NCBI GenBank assembly: GCA_003094535.1
Contig: NATV01000111.1
Span: 23,221-87,220, forward strand
DNA length: 64,000 nucleotides
DNA from: a gamma proteobacterium symbiont of Ctena orbiculata
GTDB taxonomy: Bacteria; Pseudomonadota; Gammaproteobacteria; Chromatiales; Chromatiaceae
Direction: 5' to 3'
The stretch's first letter is position 1. Each line of letters starts with the position of its first letter. Position numbers and translations under genes: made by a program. The notes under the pieces were generated by a model, which had not been told where the DNA came from, searched no databases, and worked only from the letters and a program-made list of their open reading frames with translations. Positions 8,912 to 18,340 of the stretch are shown here, piece by piece.

Positions 8912-9667
8912 TCAGGCCGAGATATTGTGATACGGGGGTTTGTTCTCCACATAGGCCATCCACATGCAGTCGAGCATGGTCCAGAGGATGTCGAGCTTGA
9001 ACTGCAGCACCTCCAGCATCTTCTCCTGCTGCTCGCGGGTCTTGTAGTAGTCCAGCGTTATAGTCAGGCCATGGACCACATCCCGCCGCGCCTCGGTCAG
9101 GCGTTTACGGAAATAGTGATAACCCCGTTCGTCGATCCAGGGGTAGTACTCCGGCCAGTTGTCCAGCCGTTTCTGGTGAATGGTGGGGGCGAAGAGTTCG
9201 GTCAGCGAGGAGCTTGCCGCTATCTCCCAGGGTTGCTGGCGGGCGAAATTGACATAGGCGTCGATGGCGAACTTCACCCCGGGCAAGAGATGCCTGTGAC
9301 TCAAAAGGTCCTGCCGCGGCAGTCCGACGGCCTCGCCCAGCAGGAGCCAGGCCTCGATACCGCCTTCGTCACCCTGGGTGCCGTCGTGATCGATGATGCG
9401 CTGAATCCAGTGGCGGCGCGTATCGCGATCAGGACAGTTGGCCATAATCGCAGCATCCTTCACCGGGATCATCACCTGGTAGTAGAAACGGTTGGCAACC
9501 CAGCCCTGGATCGCCGCTTTGTCGAGCTTGCCGCTGTTCATCAGGATGTGAAACTCGTGATGAATGTGGTAGTACTTCTCCTTGTCGCGAAGCTTCTGCT
9601 CAAACTCCTCTCTGGACCAGGGTGTGTCAATTTGGATTGCGCTGCCCATGTTCGCTCCACTGTTCAT
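8912..9667 (-). CDS. pqqC: PqqC, pyrroloquinoline-quinone synthase
   Basis: The 251-residue all-helical oxidase catalyses the last ring closure and eight-electron oxidation to PQQ without a cofactor. Conserved segments such as [19 protein letters not shown] and [17 protein letters not shown] are present. Its start overlaps the pqqB stop by 4 bp. Length is normal for the family. Confidence 0.96.
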   Translation of the reverse strand: MNSGANMGSAIQIDTPWSREEFEQKLRDKEKYYHIHHEFHILMNSGKLDKAAIQGWVANRFYYQVMIPVKDAAIMANCPDRDTRRHWIQRIIDHDGTQGDEGGIEAWLLLGEAVGLPRQDLLSHRHLLPGVKFAIDAYVNFARQQPWEIAASSSLTELFAPTIHQKRLDNWPEYYPWIDERGYHYFRKRLTEARRDVVHGLTITLDYYKTREQQEKMLEVLQFKLDILWTMLDCMWMAYVENKPPYHNISA

Positions 9668-10578
9668 AGTTCGATCTCCATGCCGTCGTACGAGACCTCG
9701 ATGCCGGCCCTGTCAAGCGCCAGGCGTTCAGGGGAGTCCTCCAACAGGATGGGATTGGTGTTGTTGATGTGAATCAGTATCTTCCTGGGCTTCGGCAAGC
9801 CGCTAAGGATCTCGATGATGCCCCCTTCGCCCGATTGGTCGAGATGCCCCATCTCCTTGCCGTGTTTATTGCTGATCCCGGCGGTGATCATCTCGTTGTC
9901 GGTCCAAAGGGTGCCGTCCACCAGCAGGCAGTCCGCATCTTCCATGAAGGGGATGACGTGGGGCTCCAGCTCGCCGAGTCCCGGCGCGTAGAAGAGATTC
10001 TTTCCACTCGCGAGGTTTTCCATCCGCAGACCGATATTATCGCCGGGAACCGTGTTGTGGCGATGGGGCGAGTAGGGGGGTGCCTCGCTCTTCAGCGGTA
10101 CCGCGCTGAAAGCGACGCCTTCGATGCCCGGGATGGTGAAACACGCCTGATCGGTTCCGATCTCATGCCAGTTGACTCCCCGAAAATGGCTAAGGATGTT
10201 GAATACCGGAAAGCCGCTGGTCAAATCGTCATGCACGGCGCGGGTGCAGTAGACATCCCAAGGTTCAGTGTGTTCTCGTAACATCAACAGGCCGGTAGTG
10301 TGATCGATCTGTGCATCCACCAGCACGATCGCCCTGATCGCCGTGTCGCGAATGCGCCTGCCCGGCTGCAGCACGGGAAAGGAGGCCAATTGTTGGCGTA
10401 TGTCGGGTGAGGCATTGAACAACACCCAATCATCGCCATTGGCACTGAGTGTTATTGAGGATTGTGTCCGCGGCGTTGCGTTGCCGGCTCCCGTGCGCAG
10501 GCCCAGGCAGTTTGTGCAATTGCAGTTCCACTGGGGGAAGCCGCCACCCGCACCGGAACCGAGAATATGTATGAGCAT
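9664..10578 (-). CDS. pqqB: PqqB, metallo-hydrolase-fold PQQ biosynthesis protein
   Basis: A 304-residue metallo-beta-lactamase-fold protein with the typical N-terminus [16 protein letters not shown], including the CxCxxC structural zinc motif. PqqB is an iron-dependent hydroxylase acting on the Glu-Tyr intermediate. It lies 56 bp after pqqA, with a hairpin between them, and overlaps pqqC by 4 bp. Confidence 0.96.
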   Translation of the reverse strand: MLIHILGSGAGGGFPQWNCNCTNCLGLRTGAGNATPRTQSSITLSANGDDWVLFNASPDIRQQLASFPVLQPGRRIRDTAIRAIVLVDAQIDHTTGLLMLREHTEPWDVYCTRAVHDDLTSGFPVFNILSHFRGVNWHEIGTDQACFTIPGIEGVAFSAVPLKSEAPPYSPHRHNTVPGDNIGLRMENLASGKNLFYAPGLGELEPHVIPFMEDADCLLVDGTLWTDNEMITAGISNKHGKEMGHLDQSGEGGIIEILSGLPKPRKILIHINNTNPILLEDSPERLALDRAGIEVSYDGMEIEL

Positions 10579-10596
10579 GAATAGTTATTATTCTCT

Positions 10597-10624
10597 CTGG
10601 AACCACCTTGAAAGGTGGTTCCAG
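10597..10624 (-). promoter_or_regulatory. Hairpin between pqqA and pqqB
   Basis: An 11-13 bp near-perfect stem (10597-10609 with 10612-10624) sits 10 bp after the pqqA stop. No T-run follows on the transcribed strand. Such a stem fits 3' end stabilisation of a short, abundant pqqA message with partial readthrough into pqqB. Confidence 0.65.
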
Positions 10625-10634
10625 TGACTGCCCG

Positions 10635-10709
10635 CTAACGGTTGTTGATGTAGAGATTGATCTCAAAACCGTAACGCAGATCTTCGTAGCTTGGTGTGGA
10701 CCATTTCAT
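10635..10709 (-). CDS. pqqA: PqqA, 24-residue PQQ precursor peptide
   Basis: Reading the minus strand from an ATG at 10709 gives a 24-residue peptide that begins MKWSTPSYEDL and ends with INNR before a TAG stop. The Glu16 and Tyr20 of FEINLY are the two residues fused into PQQ, with the standard ExxxY spacing. It is the first gene of the pqqABCDE operon. It is too short for routine gene callers, but sequence, spacing and position leave little doubt. Confidence 0.97.
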   Translation of the reverse strand: MKWSTPSYEDLRYGFEINLYINNR

Positions 10710-11016
10710 GACTGTCGCTCCTGTTTTTTGCTATGGATTGCTGGTTTGGAAGAGCCTTGCCGACTGCCCTCGTTCAGTTCAGCCAACATCGAGACCGCTT
10801 CGTGGCAACCTATATGCCTCCAGCCGATAAAGCGGTATCGATACAGGGTATTTACTCTGTACCCTGTTTCGACACTAAGAATGGCAGAGAAACATCGGGA
10901 ATTTTTCCTGAAGCCGGGATTGGATCAGACAGAGTGTTGCAGCTGTTGTCCCGATCCGGTGACACTGCTATTGAAACAGCGGAATTTTAATGATTTTTTA
11001 AAGGGATGGCTGATGC
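10710..11016. promoter_or_regulatory. pqqA upstream region with a dyad at 10843-10867
   Basis: About 307 bp between fhcC and pqqA hold no supported gene. A perfect 8-bp dyad ACAGGGTA-N9-TACCCTGT (10843-10850 and 10860-10867) lies about 135-160 bp upstream of pqqA. It may be an operator or, if transcribed from upstream, a hairpin after fhcC. The dyad is seen directly; the role is inferred. Confidence 0.5.
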
Positions 11017-11844
11017 TCAATCCCAGAACAGGATCTCCCCTTTGCCGTCACAGCTGAGATCGCCGAGCCAGCGTCGAGGCGGACGTGCGCGATCCATAAT
11101 CCGGGAAAAATTCGTGTGACGTTGTATCTCCTCTCCGAGCAGCGTGAGGAAATTGAGATGCTGCAGGCCGTTGTCGTTGAAACTGGCCGGCATGGATGCC
11201 GGGACGCGCGTGGTGATCAGGGTTCCGCGGCGCATGGCGTATCCGGTCTGGCTGCCGGTCTGACCGTTCACGAACAGGGTTCCGGCGATCATGCGCGAGG
11301 CGCAATAGTCGCCGCAGTCGCCCTCGATCAGGATCATCCCGCGACGCATCAGATCCCCGGCGCGGTCACCGGCGTTGCCCTTGAGGAGGATGGTGCCGCC
11401 CCGCATACCCTGGCGCTCCCCGGTAATCGCGCCGCCGAGGAAGTCACCCGCATTGCCTTCGATGCGCAGCAGACCCCCGCGCATGGCGCAGCCCGCGGCG
11501 CTGCCCGCGTTTCCGTTCAACAGAAGGCTGCCGCCGCGCATGCCGCGTCCCAGATAGGCGCCCGCATCTCCCTCAATGCGGATGATGCCGCCATCCATGC
11601 CGGCGCCAATCCGGTCGAGTCGGTCGCTTTCCGACTGGATGATGATCTCCTCCCCGGCGACCCCGTCGATCTCGAACAACTCACCGCACTCCAACTGCCT
11701 GTTGCCCAGCCAAATGGGTATGCGGGCGATCTCACTGCCCTGCCTGCCTGCCAGCCGCCGTGGCGTGAAGGGGCTCATGTCGATGCGCTGCGAAAGCGGT
11801 GATCTAAGGCGCATGCTGAGGGTGCTCATGCCATCACCTCCCAC
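11017..11844 (-). CDS. fhcC: FhcC, subunit C of the formyltransferase/hydrolase complex
   Basis: The 275-residue protein contains the glutamate-synthase-alpha-like beta-helix of formylmethanofuran dehydrogenase subunit C, with repeated G-x-x-A-G-x-x-M-R-G-G-x-L units (for example LLNGNAGSAAGCAMRGG). It is a structural subunit of the cytoplasmic Fhc complex, which moves the formyl group from formyl-H4MPT to methanofuran and releases formate. Its start overlaps fhcD by 19 bp. It is the last gene of fhcBADC. Confidence 0.94.
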   Translation of the reverse strand: MGGDGMSTLSMRLRSPLSQRIDMSPFTPRRLAGRQGSEIARIPIWLGNRQLECGELFEIDGVAGEEIIIQSESDRLDRIGAGMDGGIIRIEGDAGAYLGRGMRGGSLLLNGNAGSAAGCAMRGGLLRIEGNAGDFLGGAITGERQGMRGGTILLKGNAGDRAGDLMRRGMILIEGDCGDYCASRMIAGTLFVNGQTGSQTGYAMRRGTLITTRVPASMPASFNDNGLQHLNFLTLLGEEIQRHTNFSRIMDRARPPRRWLGDLSCDGKGEILFWD

Positions 11845-12722
11845 AGGTGGAACTGGAACTGTCCCAGCTTGCCGCCGTAGTTGCCGGCAGAGATGCGCCT
11901 GATGCCGCCCGCCGCGCCGAGTTCGCAGACCGCATTGATGCCGGTGCGGGTTGCCTGGCGTACATCGGCATCGCTCAAGCCGTTGATGACGATCTCCATC
12001 ACCGCGCCGATGCCGCCATCCAGGTTGGATTGGACCAGACCCCTGAGGGTGGGGCAGTAAGCGTCGTTGGTGGAGGCCATCAGGGCCTTGTATTTAGAAC
12101 CGACCTTGGAGCCGGATCGCACGATGCCGCCGGGGAAGGGCATGATCACGTTGGGCAGCCTGCGCATCGCTTCGATTGCCCGCTCGCATGCGATCAATGC
12201 CTGTTCCTGGGTTTCGGCGAGGACCAAAAAGTTACCGCCGCCGACGGCAGGGACCCGGGGCACCGACTCCTCGCAGAGGAATTCGCCATCCATAACAGGA
12301 ATGCGCCAGTAGCGCCTGCCGCCGATCTGCTTGGAGATCTGGTAGCCGTCTCCGAAGAAGCGCAGATTCTTCCCCAGGGGGATCCGCTTCTCCCCCTCGA
12401 TGCCGGCGAAGACAGCCGTGGTGGGGCAGGTCAGGACACACTGGCCGACCCGGGTCTCCAGCTGCCTGGCCAGGGCCTTGCCCGACATGCCGAATAGCAG
12501 CACACTCAAACCCGGGCGGCCGTCAGGGGTTTCATTGGGCGGGATCTCGGCCTCGATGCCCGCCTCAACGCCACAGCCGATCACGGAGGTGGCAAAACCG
12601 GTCATGGTCTCGCCGGCGATGCGTGCCCAGCGGAAGTTGAGGGCGGTAATGACGACCCGGGTCGCGCTCATGCCGAAGGCCTCGGCGAAGGTCTCCTCGA
12701 TCTCTGTGCCATTGATGATCAT
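11826..12722 (-). CDS. fhcD: FhcD, formylmethanofuran:H4MPT formyltransferase subunit
   Basis: The 298-residue protein matches archaeal Ftr throughout, from the start (INGTEIEETFAEAFGM) to the end (GNYGGKLGQFQFHL). It transfers the formyl group between formyl-H4MPT and the methanofuran analogue inside the Fhc complex. Its start overlaps fhcA by 4 bp (ATGA). Length is normal. Confidence 0.96.
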   Translation of the reverse strand: MIINGTEIEETFAEAFGMSATRVVITALNFRWARIAGETMTGFATSVIGCGVEAGIEAEIPPNETPDGRPGLSVLLFGMSGKALARQLETRVGQCVLTCPTTAVFAGIEGEKRIPLGKNLRFFGDGYQISKQIGGRRYWRIPVMDGEFLCEESVPRVPAVGGGNFLVLAETQEQALIACERAIEAMRRLPNVIMPFPGGIVRSGSKVGSKYKALMASTNDAYCPTLRGLVQSNLDGGIGAVMEIVINGLSDADVRQATRTGINAVCELGAAGGIRRISAGNYGGKLGQFQFHLWEVMA

Positions 12723-14386
12723 GGCCGGCCTTCCCTGCAGGGGTGCACGGTGACCCGGCTGCCGATGCCCTCCGCCATTTCGTCATCGGAAATGCCAAAG
12801 TTTTGCAGCGAGATGCTGTGATAGCGCTCGAACCAGCGGCCAATCTCTTTCTCTATAGCAGGATCATACTCGGGTCGTACCACCTGAGTGGTGCCTTTGA
12901 CGGGTTTACTGATCCGTCCCTCCTCGACGACCAGATCTCCGGCCTTGAAGACCAGCATGGGCTTGGCGAACATCTGTTCGGGATCCTCATGTTGATGGTA
13001 GACGGTGATGTCCGCCAAGGCGCCGGGCGCCAGGTGTCCGCGGTCCGTCAGGCCGAGAATCCGCGCCGGCGCCGCCCGGGTCATGATCGCGATCTCGTAG
13101 AGAGAATACTCCCGTTGCAATGAGCCCAGATGGCTTGCCGAGGCGGCATCGGGATTGATCTCCCCGAGGAGATCGTTGCGGAAGCTGCGGTCCATCAACA
13201 ACCTGATCAGGTGGGGGTAGCTGGTGAATGGGGCGCCGTTGGGATGGTCGGTGGTGAGAAAGACCCGCCAGGGATCGTCCACCATCAGAAACAGCTCCAG
13301 GCCGATCGCCCACTGCAGGGCATTGACGAAGTTTTTGTCGCGGTAGCGAAAGGGGACCACGCCGCAACCGGCTTCGCATTCGATATCCATGCAGGTCCAC
13401 TTGCGGGGATGGGCATGGTTGTGGTTGGCGTGTTGCGCCATGGTATCGCCGGAGACGGTGACCGTCTGCCCAAACATGATCTGCCCCACATCGATGGAGA
13501 CATTGGTGTGGTTGTTGACCGCCTCGGCGATCTGCGCCGCCGATGAGGAGAACTTCCTCTCACCCTCGGTTCCGTAGCTGTGGAACTGGATGTGGGTGAG
13601 ATGGATCGGCAGGCCCCCGGCCGCCTCCATGGTGGCCAGGGTGGAGAGATAGTTGCCCGGCACGCCCAGGTTGCTCGCATGGACGTGCAGTGGATGGGGC
13701 ACTGCAAGTTCATGGAGCGCACGGCTCAGCTTGGCCACAATCTCCCGGGGCGTAATCCGGTAGTGGGGATGGGCATCGTCAACGTCCAGCGCCCGCTGAT
13801 TGAACTTGAAGGCATTGATGCCGCCGGGATTGACCACCTTGATGCCGATACACTGGGTGGCCTGCAGGGTCCAGGCGACATAGTCGTTGATGGTCTGTTG
13901 TTCGGCTCCATCTGCGATCAGCTGCAACAGCAGATCGTCATTGCCCAGCATGGCGTAACCGCCGGTATCGATTATCGGCGTATCCGCCATCTCCATGTGC
14001 GCCTGGCGCGCGTTGGACGGTAGCACGGCAGGTTCGAAGCAGCTCGTATAGCCCATCTCCGCGTAGCGATAGCCAGCCGCCAGGGTGGAGGGGGCGGCAT
14101 GGCCGCCACCGGAGCGGGTCAGGTCGCTCTTAGCCATGACGTGGTCGCGTTGATCCTCCGGCAGCATGGTGCGCGCGATGTTGACCTTGCCGCCACCGAT
14201 ATGGGTATGCAGGTCGATGGCGCCGGCCATCACGATCTTGCCCGCCAGGGCATAGGTGCGATGAACGGTCTCGTTCTCGCCTGGGGCGGCGACGATGGCA
14301 TTGTCGCGGATATAGAGGTCCCCGGCTTCGCCGTCGATGTTATTGGCCGGGTCGTAGATTCTGCCGCCTTCGAGCTTGATCAGCAT
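12719..14386 (-). CDS. fhcA: FhcA, amidohydrolase subunit of the formyltransferase/hydrolase complex
   Basis: The 555-residue protein is an amidohydrolase-fold subunit A of formylmethanofuran dehydrogenase. The metal-binding DLHTHIGGG motif lies near residue 60, and further histidines follow in VHASNLG and LPIHLTHIQFHSYG. It hydrolyses formylmethanofuran to formate. Its start overlaps fhcB by 7 bp. Length and motif order match bacterial FhcA. Confidence 0.96.
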   Translation of the reverse strand: MLIKLEGGRIYDPANNIDGEAGDLYIRDNAIVAAPGENETVHRTYALAGKIVMAGAIDLHTHIGGGKVNIARTMLPEDQRDHVMAKSDLTRSGGGHAAPSTLAAGYRYAEMGYTSCFEPAVLPSNARQAHMEMADTPIIDTGGYAMLGNDDLLLQLIADGAEQQTINDYVAWTLQATQCIGIKVVNPGGINAFKFNQRALDVDDAHPHYRITPREIVAKLSRALHELAVPHPLHVHASNLGVPGNYLSTLATMEAAGGLPIHLTHIQFHSYGTEGERKFSSSAAQIAEAVNNHTNVSIDVGQIMFGQTVTVSGDTMAQHANHNHAHPRKWTCMDIECEAGCGVVPFRYRDKNFVNALQWAIGLELFLMVDDPWRVFLTTDHPNGAPFTSYPHLIRLLMDRSFRNDLLGEINPDAASASHLGSLQREYSLYEIAIMTRAAPARILGLTDRGHLAPGALADITVYHQHEDPEQMFAKPMLVFKAGDLVVEEGRISKPVKGTTQVVRPEYDPAIEKEIGRWFERYHSISLQNFGISDDEMAEGIGSRVTVHPCREGRP

Positions 14387-15696
14387 GGATCGTCCCCTGC
14401 GGGTTCGCTGGCGGCAGGCTGCAGCCTCTCATGCAACCGGTTGATGAGATGGCTGACCGAGGGCAGACCGATCTCCCTCAGTTTTCCCAGCGGCAGCGAA
14501 CAGACTGAATCACTGCGATACCAGTGGCCCTGGTGGTCGACACCCGGCACCCCCACCGGTATATAGAGTGCCGGTGGCGCGTTGAACACCATACCGGGAT
14601 GACCCAAAACGATGGTGGGCGCATCGCAGGAGGGAGGGATTGTCTCGGATGACAGGGAGGCGACCCACAACAACAGATCGTTCTCTCCGCGCTCGATCAG
14701 ATCCTGCCAGCGGTTGAGCAGTGGGTCGTGTTCCGGATAGCCGCGCTGCAGCCTGGTGCGCACGGGGTAGCCGAGCTGCCAGGTAGAGACCTGGTTGCAG
14801 GTGATGTCGCCCTGGGTGCCTGCGAGGGGGAGGGCGGCGCTGCGGCTTTCGTTATTGAGCGCTTTTGCCAACTCCGCCAATCCCAGGATGGTGAGCTCGC
14901 TGTGGGGCAGATCGAGTTCCGCCGCGCTCCAGCAGATAACGCTATATCGCGCCGCTTTCAGCGCATCAGCCAGGTCGCTCAGGGCATCGCCAAGATTGCC
15001 GTCAAGCCGGCCGGTATTTACCGGCCGTCCGGCGATGAGCGCTCGCAGCATGGCGACGGCATCACTCAGCGCCTCGAGTTCGAGTGGAATCAAGGTTGGA
15101 TTCAAGTGCTCCAACAGATCCGGCACACGGCCGCCGATCCAGGGTCCGAGGAGTACCAGTTTGCGATCATCGGGTTTGCTGAACAGGCCCTCTGCGGGAT
15201 GGAGAACACGCTCCACGAGACGTGGAAAGCGTTCGATACACTGGCCACCCACGATGAGGATCAGATCGGCCCGGTTGCGCACCTCGGTGAAGGTGGTGGT
15301 GAACCAGCCATTGTCTTGCACGACACGAAGATTGCGCAGTAGGGCATCGCCGTTCATGTGATCCAGGGTGGCGCCGCAACGGTCGGCCAGGCCGAGGATG
15401 CTGCGCATACCGTTGACGTCCGTTGCCAGTCCGGCAAAGAGCGGGGAGCATGACTTCTGCAGCAACTCTGCGCCCCTTTCAATTGCCTCATCCAGTGAAC
15501 TCGGGGTGCCATCGATCATCGGTGTCCGATCGATGTTGCTAAAGGCGGTATCGTAAAAGCGGTGCGCCCGAACACAGCCATTGTGCATCGACGTCAGGCG
15601 CCCATTGCTGGTCACGATTTTCAGGTCATCGCAGCTCAAACCACAGCCGGGACAGGTAACCGCATTTGTTGTCTGATCGATCTTGTTGTTCCACAT
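14380..15696 (-). CDS. fhcB: FhcB, molybdopterin-subunit homologue of the Fhc complex
   Basis: The 438-residue protein resembles FwdB/FmdB of archaeal formylmethanofuran dehydrogenase, first gene of fhcBADC. In bacteria the complex is hydrolytic and FhcB is not thought to act as a molybdenum enzyme. This copy keeps an N-terminal cysteine set (Cys15, Cys18, Cys22 in TCPGCGLSCDDL, and Cys41 in NGCVRAH) that resembles the [4Fe-4S] motif of the redox homologues. Whether a cluster is bound cannot be told from sequence. Confidence 0.92.
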   Translation of the reverse strand: MWNNKIDQTTNAVTCPGCGLSCDDLKIVTSNGRLTSMHNGCVRAHRFYDTAFSNIDRTPMIDGTPSSLDEAIERGAELLQKSCSPLFAGLATDVNGMRSILGLADRCGATLDHMNGDALLRNLRVVQDNGWFTTTFTEVRNRADLILIVGGQCIERFPRLVERVLHPAEGLFSKPDDRKLVLLGPWIGGRVPDLLEHLNPTLIPLELEALSDAVAMLRALIAGRPVNTGRLDGNLGDALSDLADALKAARYSVICWSAAELDLPHSELTILGLAELAKALNNESRSAALPLAGTQGDITCNQVSTWQLGYPVRTRLQRGYPEHDPLLNRWQDLIERGENDLLLWVASLSSETIPPSCDAPTIVLGHPGMVFNAPPALYIPVGVPGVDHQGHWYRSDSVCSLPLGKLREIGLPSVSHLINRLHERLQPAASEPAGDDPC

Positions 15697-16394
15697 GCCT
15701 GATTAATGATCCCGTCAGTGCGCAATACCTGAATCTATTGATTCACGGGATAGTGCAGAAAGCGTGCCAGCCAACTACAGGCGAGTTTGAATCGTTTTGG
15801 AAACCTGTTGCGCCGACCATCCTCGTGGTTGTGATGCTCAGCCTCGGCATAGGCTGAACTGTGTTATTCCGCCGTATCGAACTGGTGTAACTGAGTCATC
15901 AACGACCCGCATTCAAACTATCCCGCATTGGCGCATTCAAGCGCTATATCGAGTAGTGTTTGTTTAATGCGTCGGCAAGGGTTGCGCTGATATCACCGAG
16001 ATTGTTATCGACATTTTATCACGGCTGCTATATTCATAACTCATGCACCCATCCAGGTATCCCCGGTGGGGGTCTGTAGCGGCAGGTCTCCGCGGTTATC
16101 CCGGACAACTGTTAACTGCTGGGGCAGGGCAGGTGACACATTGGTTCAAGTCAGGTGCATACAGAATAATGCTTGCTTATTAGGATGATAGTTCATGGAG
16201 CGATTGCTATTACCCCGCAACTCCGTTCGGGAAATCCCTTGTCTTGGATCAAAAAGCCCAGTTTGAGTTTACTTTTCAGGGAAAGCTGGTCCCCCTCTAC
16301 CTCAAGGCATGATTCAAGACCAGGGCTGATAAGGAAAAGTATCGGTGTGCAAAACCTTTGCCTGGGTCTGTCAGGCATACAATTTGCAGTAAAG
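15697..16394. other. Divergent promoter region between fhcB and the beta-RFAP synthase operon
   Basis: About 700 bp separate two divergent C1 operons. Open frames here overlap fhcB or lack ribosome sites, so I treat the stretch as non-coding. It should hold promoters for both the fhcBADC operon and the mptG-mtdB-mch-fae operon. No strong dyad or terminator was found. Confidence 0.55.
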
Positions 16395-17438
16395 ATGGAA
16401 TATGAAAATGGATCAAAACCTGTTATGACAAACCCTTCGAATCGTACCGGATACACCGTTGAAGTTGCGGCGCCTGCTCGGCTGCATCTCGGCTTTCTCG
16501 ATCTGCACGGTGGTCTGGGCAGGCGGTTCGGCAGTATCGGCCTGACCATCGATTCCCTGACGACCCGTCTGCGTGCCGAGCGCTCCGCCGAGATCGCCGC
16601 CACCGGTCCGGATGCGGAGAGAGCGCTCGGATATGCCCGCTCATACATCGACGCGCGGGGCATCGAGGGTGGTGTCGATATCCATCTGTTAGAGGTGATA
16701 CCCGATCACGTGGGGCTGGGTTCAGGCACGCAGATGGCACTTGCGGTGGGTACCGCGATCGAACGCCTTTATGGAGGCGGGTGTGACAGCGCCGCCATTG
16801 CCAGGACCTTAAACCGAGGCAAGCGTTCGGGCATAGGCATAGGCGCCTTCGAGCAGGGTGGATTCATTCTCGATAGCGGCCGGGGAGAGGAGAGGGGGGT
16901 GCCGCCGGTCGCCGTCAGATTACCTTTCCCTGAAAATTGGCGGATGTTGTTGCTGTTCGATACCCGTGGCCAAGGTCTGCACGGCGCAAAAGAGGTGGCG
17001 GCATTCTCCGAATTGCGGGAGTTCCCGGAACAGGCGGCCGCACATCTCTGCCGCTTGGTCTTGATGCGGGTGTTGCCCGGTGTCCTGGAGGCGCACCTGG
17101 AACCGGTGACACAAGCCATCGGCGAGATACAGCGCGTTGTGGGGGACCACTTCGCCCCGGCGCAGGGGGGGCGTTTTACCAGCCCGGTGATCTCCGCCGC
17201 CCTCGAGTGGGCCGAAGCAGAAGGTTATCCCGGGATCGGCCAGAGCTCCTGGGGACCGACCGGATTTGTTCTGCTTGAAGACGCCGATCAGGCACAGCGG
17301 CTTGCACAGGCCATAAAACACCATTTTGGAGAGTTCTCATCATTCCGTTGTCAGCTGGTGGCGGCGCGCAACCAGGGGGCGGAGGTAACGCTGTTACAGC
17401 AACCAACAAGATTAAGACAAGAGAAGCGAGCCCGTTGA
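16395..17438 (+). CDS. mptG: Beta-ribofuranosylaminobenzene 5'-phosphate synthase (methanopterin pathway)
   Basis: A GHMP-kinase-fold protein of about 347 residues. The motif LEVIPDHVGLGSGTQMALAV is the GHMP glycine-rich loop, and the N-terminal VAAPARLHLGFLDLHGG and late GQSSWGPTGF segments are typical of beta-RFAP synthase. It joins p-aminobenzoate to PRPP with loss of CO2, the committed step of H4MPT synthesis. The frame is open further upstream (to 16173), but that part is unlike the family; Met at 16395 or 16425 is the likely start. Its stop overlaps the mtdB start (TGATG). Confidence 0.93.
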   Translation: MEYENGSKPVMTNPSNRTGYTVEVAAPARLHLGFLDLHGGLGRRFGSIGLTIDSLTTRLRAERSAEIAATGPDAERALGYARSYIDARGIEGGVDIHLLEVIPDHVGLGSGTQMALAVGTAIERLYGGGCDSAAIARTLNRGKRSGIGIGAFEQGGFILDSGRGEERGVPPVAVRLPFPENWRMLLLFDTRGQGLHGAKEVAAFSELREFPEQAAAHLCRLVLMRVLPGVLEAHLEPVTQAIGEIQRVVGDHFAPAQGGRFTSPVISAALEWAEAEGYPGIGQSSWGPTGFVLLEDADQAQRLAQAIKHHFGEFSSFRCQLVAARNQGAEVTLLQQPTRLRQEKRAR

Positions 17439-18340
17439 TGGAAAAGCCCTATCTGCTGCACATGTTGACCGCAACCAAGAATCTTAGCCCGTTTGATGTG
17501 AACATGGCCTATGACGCCGGCTGGACAGCCTGCACCCCCTATATACAGGTGGAAATGGATGAGGTACGCGACCTGGTGCAGGATGCGATCTTCTCCCGCG
17601 GTCCCAAAGGGGTCAAGCGGACTGGCATCTTTTTCGGCGGCCGGGACACCCATTTGGCCATGCAGATGATGGCTGCGGCAAAGAAGTCGATGGTGCCGCC
17701 ATTCGAGGTCTCGCTGTTTGCCGATCCCAGCGGCGCCTTCACTACCGCCGCAGGCATGGTTGCCTGCGTGGAGCGTGAACTGAAAAAGCGCGATGGCAAG
17801 GGGCTTCAAGATAGGCGGGTGGTGGTTTTCGGCGGTACCGGGCCGGTTGGCTCCACGGCGGCCATGTTGGCCTCCGATGCGGGTGCCGAAGCGGTCATTG
17901 TCAGCCACGTCTCTGAAGCCAAGGCACAGAAAATCGCGGATCTCTGCAATCAGCGCTACGGCGCGAACCTCTCAGCGGCAGATGGCAGCAGCGATGGCTT
18001 GATCACAGCGCTGGCAAGCAAAGCCGATGTGGTATTCAACGCGGCGACCGAGGGTGTGCAGGTCTTGAATCGCAACCAGCTGATGGCCGCGGAGAGGCTC
18101 AAGGTGGCCTGTGATGTAAACGCGGTGCCCCCGGAGGGAATTGAAGGAGTGGGTCTCATGGATGACGGGGTGGCAATTGAAGGTCTGCCCAGCGGTGCGG
18201 TCGGAATCGGCGCCTTGGCAGTGGGCAACGTCAAATACCAGACTCAGCATCTGTTGCTGAAACGCATGTACGAGTTTGCAGAACCCGAGTATCTCGATTT
18301 CAATCGTGCATTCGAGGTGGCGCGCGACTATGTCGGCTAA
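17438..18340 (+). CDS. mtdB: NAD(P)-dependent methylene-H4MPT dehydrogenase
   Basis: The 300-residue product begins MEKPYLLHMLTATKNLSPFD, as MtdB/MtdA proteins do, and contains the dinucleotide-binding loop VVVFGGTGPVGS near residue 130. It oxidises methylene-H4MPT to methenyl-H4MPT in the cytoplasm. Linkage to fae, mch and fhc favours MtdB over the related MtdA. The start at 17438 overlaps the previous stop, and the longer upstream frame is shadow. Confidence 0.94.
   Translation: MEKPYLLHMLTATKNLSPFDVNMAYDAGWTACTPYIQVEMDEVRDLVQDAIFSRGPKGVKRTGIFFGGRDTHLAMQMMAAAKKSMVPPFEVSLFADPSGAFTTAAGMVACVERELKKRDGKGLQDRRVVVFGGTGPVGSTAAMLASDAGAEAVIVSHVSEAKAQKIADLCNQRYGANLSAADGSSDGLITALASKADVVFNAATEGVQVLNRNQLMAAERLKVACDVNAVPPEGIEGVGLMDDGVAIEGLPSGAVGIGALAVGNVKYQTQHLLLKRMYEFAEPEYLDFNRAFEVARDYVG

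Noticed and set aside
8630..9772. Plus-strand frame of 380 codons opposite pqqC and pqqD
   Set aside because: Antisense to two clear pqq genes with no family match.
10608..11057. Plus-strand frame across pqqA and its upstream region
   Set aside because: It overlaps the clear pqqA gene on the other strand, has no ribosome site and no motif.
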